Shown here piece after piece: positions 5,460 to 5,618 of a stretch of 5,618 nucleotides of DNA (position 1 is its first letter; every line of letters starts with the position of its first letter). The position numbers were made by a program, and so were the translations under genes. The stretch lies in the NCBI GenBank assembly GCA_019308645.1, contig JAFDHR010000170.1:1-5618 (forward strand), given 5' to 3'. Source of the stretch: Deltaproteobacteria bacterium (GTDB taxonomy: Bacteria; Desulfobacterota; DSM-4660; Desulfatiglandales; B25-G16). A model generated the notes under the pieces. It had not been told where the DNA came from, searched no databases, and was given only the letters and a program-made list of their open reading frames with translations.

Positions 5460-5535
5460 GCGGGAATAGCTCAGTTGGTAGAGCATCACGTTGCCAACGT
5501 GACGGTCGCCGGTTCAAGCCCGGTTTCCCGCTCCA
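5460..5535 (+). tRNA. tRNA-Gly(GCC)
   Basis: The full cloverleaf can be drawn by eye. The acceptor stem GCGGGAA (5460-5466) pairs with TTCCCGC (5525-5531). The D stem is GCTC/GAGC. The anticodon stem TCACG/CGTGA encloses the loop TTGCCAA with anticodon GCC at 5493-5495. The T stem GCCGG/CCGGT encloses TTCAAGC. The discriminator base is T5532 and the CCA end (5533-5535) is encoded in the DNA. It reads GGC and GGU codons. It lies 47 nt after pgsA and 6 nt before tRNA-Cys, so the two are surely co-transcribed. Confidence 0.98.
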
Positions 5536-5541
5536 ATAAAA

Positions 5542-5617
5542 GGCGGCATAGCCAAGTGGCTAAGGCAGCGGTCTGCAAAACCGTTTTACACCGGTTCGAA
5601 TCCGGTTGCCGCCTCCA
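5542..5617 (+). tRNA. tRNA-Cys(GCA)
   Basis: The acceptor stem GGCGGCA (5542-5548) pairs with TGCCGCC (5607-5613). The D stem is GCC/GGC. The anticodon stem GCGGT/ACCGT, with one G-T wobble, encloses CTGCAAA with anticodon GCA at 5575-5577. The T stem ACCGG/CCGGT encloses TTCGAAT. The discriminator is T5614, the U73 identity base expected for cysteine tRNA, and CCA is encoded at 5615-5617. The gene is complete and ends one base before the window edge, so further tRNAs may follow. Confidence 0.98.
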
Positions 5618-5618
5618 A

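Overview
The window is a compact, AT-leaning stretch of bacterial chromosome in which every gene is on the + strand. It comes from a diderm-type bacterium that makes meso-diaminopimelate by the one-step DapL (LL-diaminopimelate aminotransferase) route. DapL is scattered across Planctomycetes, Chlamydiae, Desulfobacterota, Nitrospirota, Chloroflexi and cyanobacteria. The base composition, together with intergenic repeats built from CACCAAGA-like and GTTCACC-like words, made me think first of an anammox planctomycete (Brocadiaceae type). That is an impression, not proof; a Desulfobacterota or Nitrospirota origin remains possible.

Layout. (1) 1-725 is the C-terminal part of lysA (diaminopimelate decarboxylase), cut by the window edge. 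(2) 726-940 is non-coding and almost wholly occupied by one long imperfect inverted repeat with period-8 arms and a strong hairpin in the middle. (3) 941-1744 is dapB. (4) 1745-1935 is non-coding and holds a second, unrelated inverted repeat built from 7-nt units (GTTCACC-like): four forward, three forward, then four reversed. (5) 1936-5412 is a tightly packed five-gene run: dapL, folK, a TalC-type transaldolase, a secreted DUF4124-SLT lytic transglycosylase and pgsA. Its junctions are 0 nt, a 4-nt overlap, 4 nt and 6 nt, so it is almost certainly one operon. (6) 5413-5459 carries a likely promoter. (7) 5460-5617 holds tRNA-Gly(GCC) and tRNA-Cys(GCA), both with encoded CCA ends.

How the genes fit together. 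dapB, dapL and lysA supply the reductase, aminotransferase and decarboxylase steps of the lysine/diaminopimelate pathway, which feeds both protein and peptidoglycan synthesis. No dapA lies between lysA and dapB. The lytic transglycosylase cleaves peptidoglycan, PgsA commits CDP-diacylglycerol to phosphatidylglycerol, FolK serves folate synthesis, and transaldolase serves the non-oxidative pentose phosphate pathway. The block is therefore mostly envelope building plus central metabolism. The order pgsA, tRNA-Gly(GCC), tRNA-Cys(GCA) matches the E. coli pgsA-glyW-cysT order.

I see no CRISPR array, transposase gene, phage gene or toxin system. The genes are ordinary housekeeping genes. The most unusual content is the pair of structured short-period repeat elements filling the only two sizeable gaps between genes.
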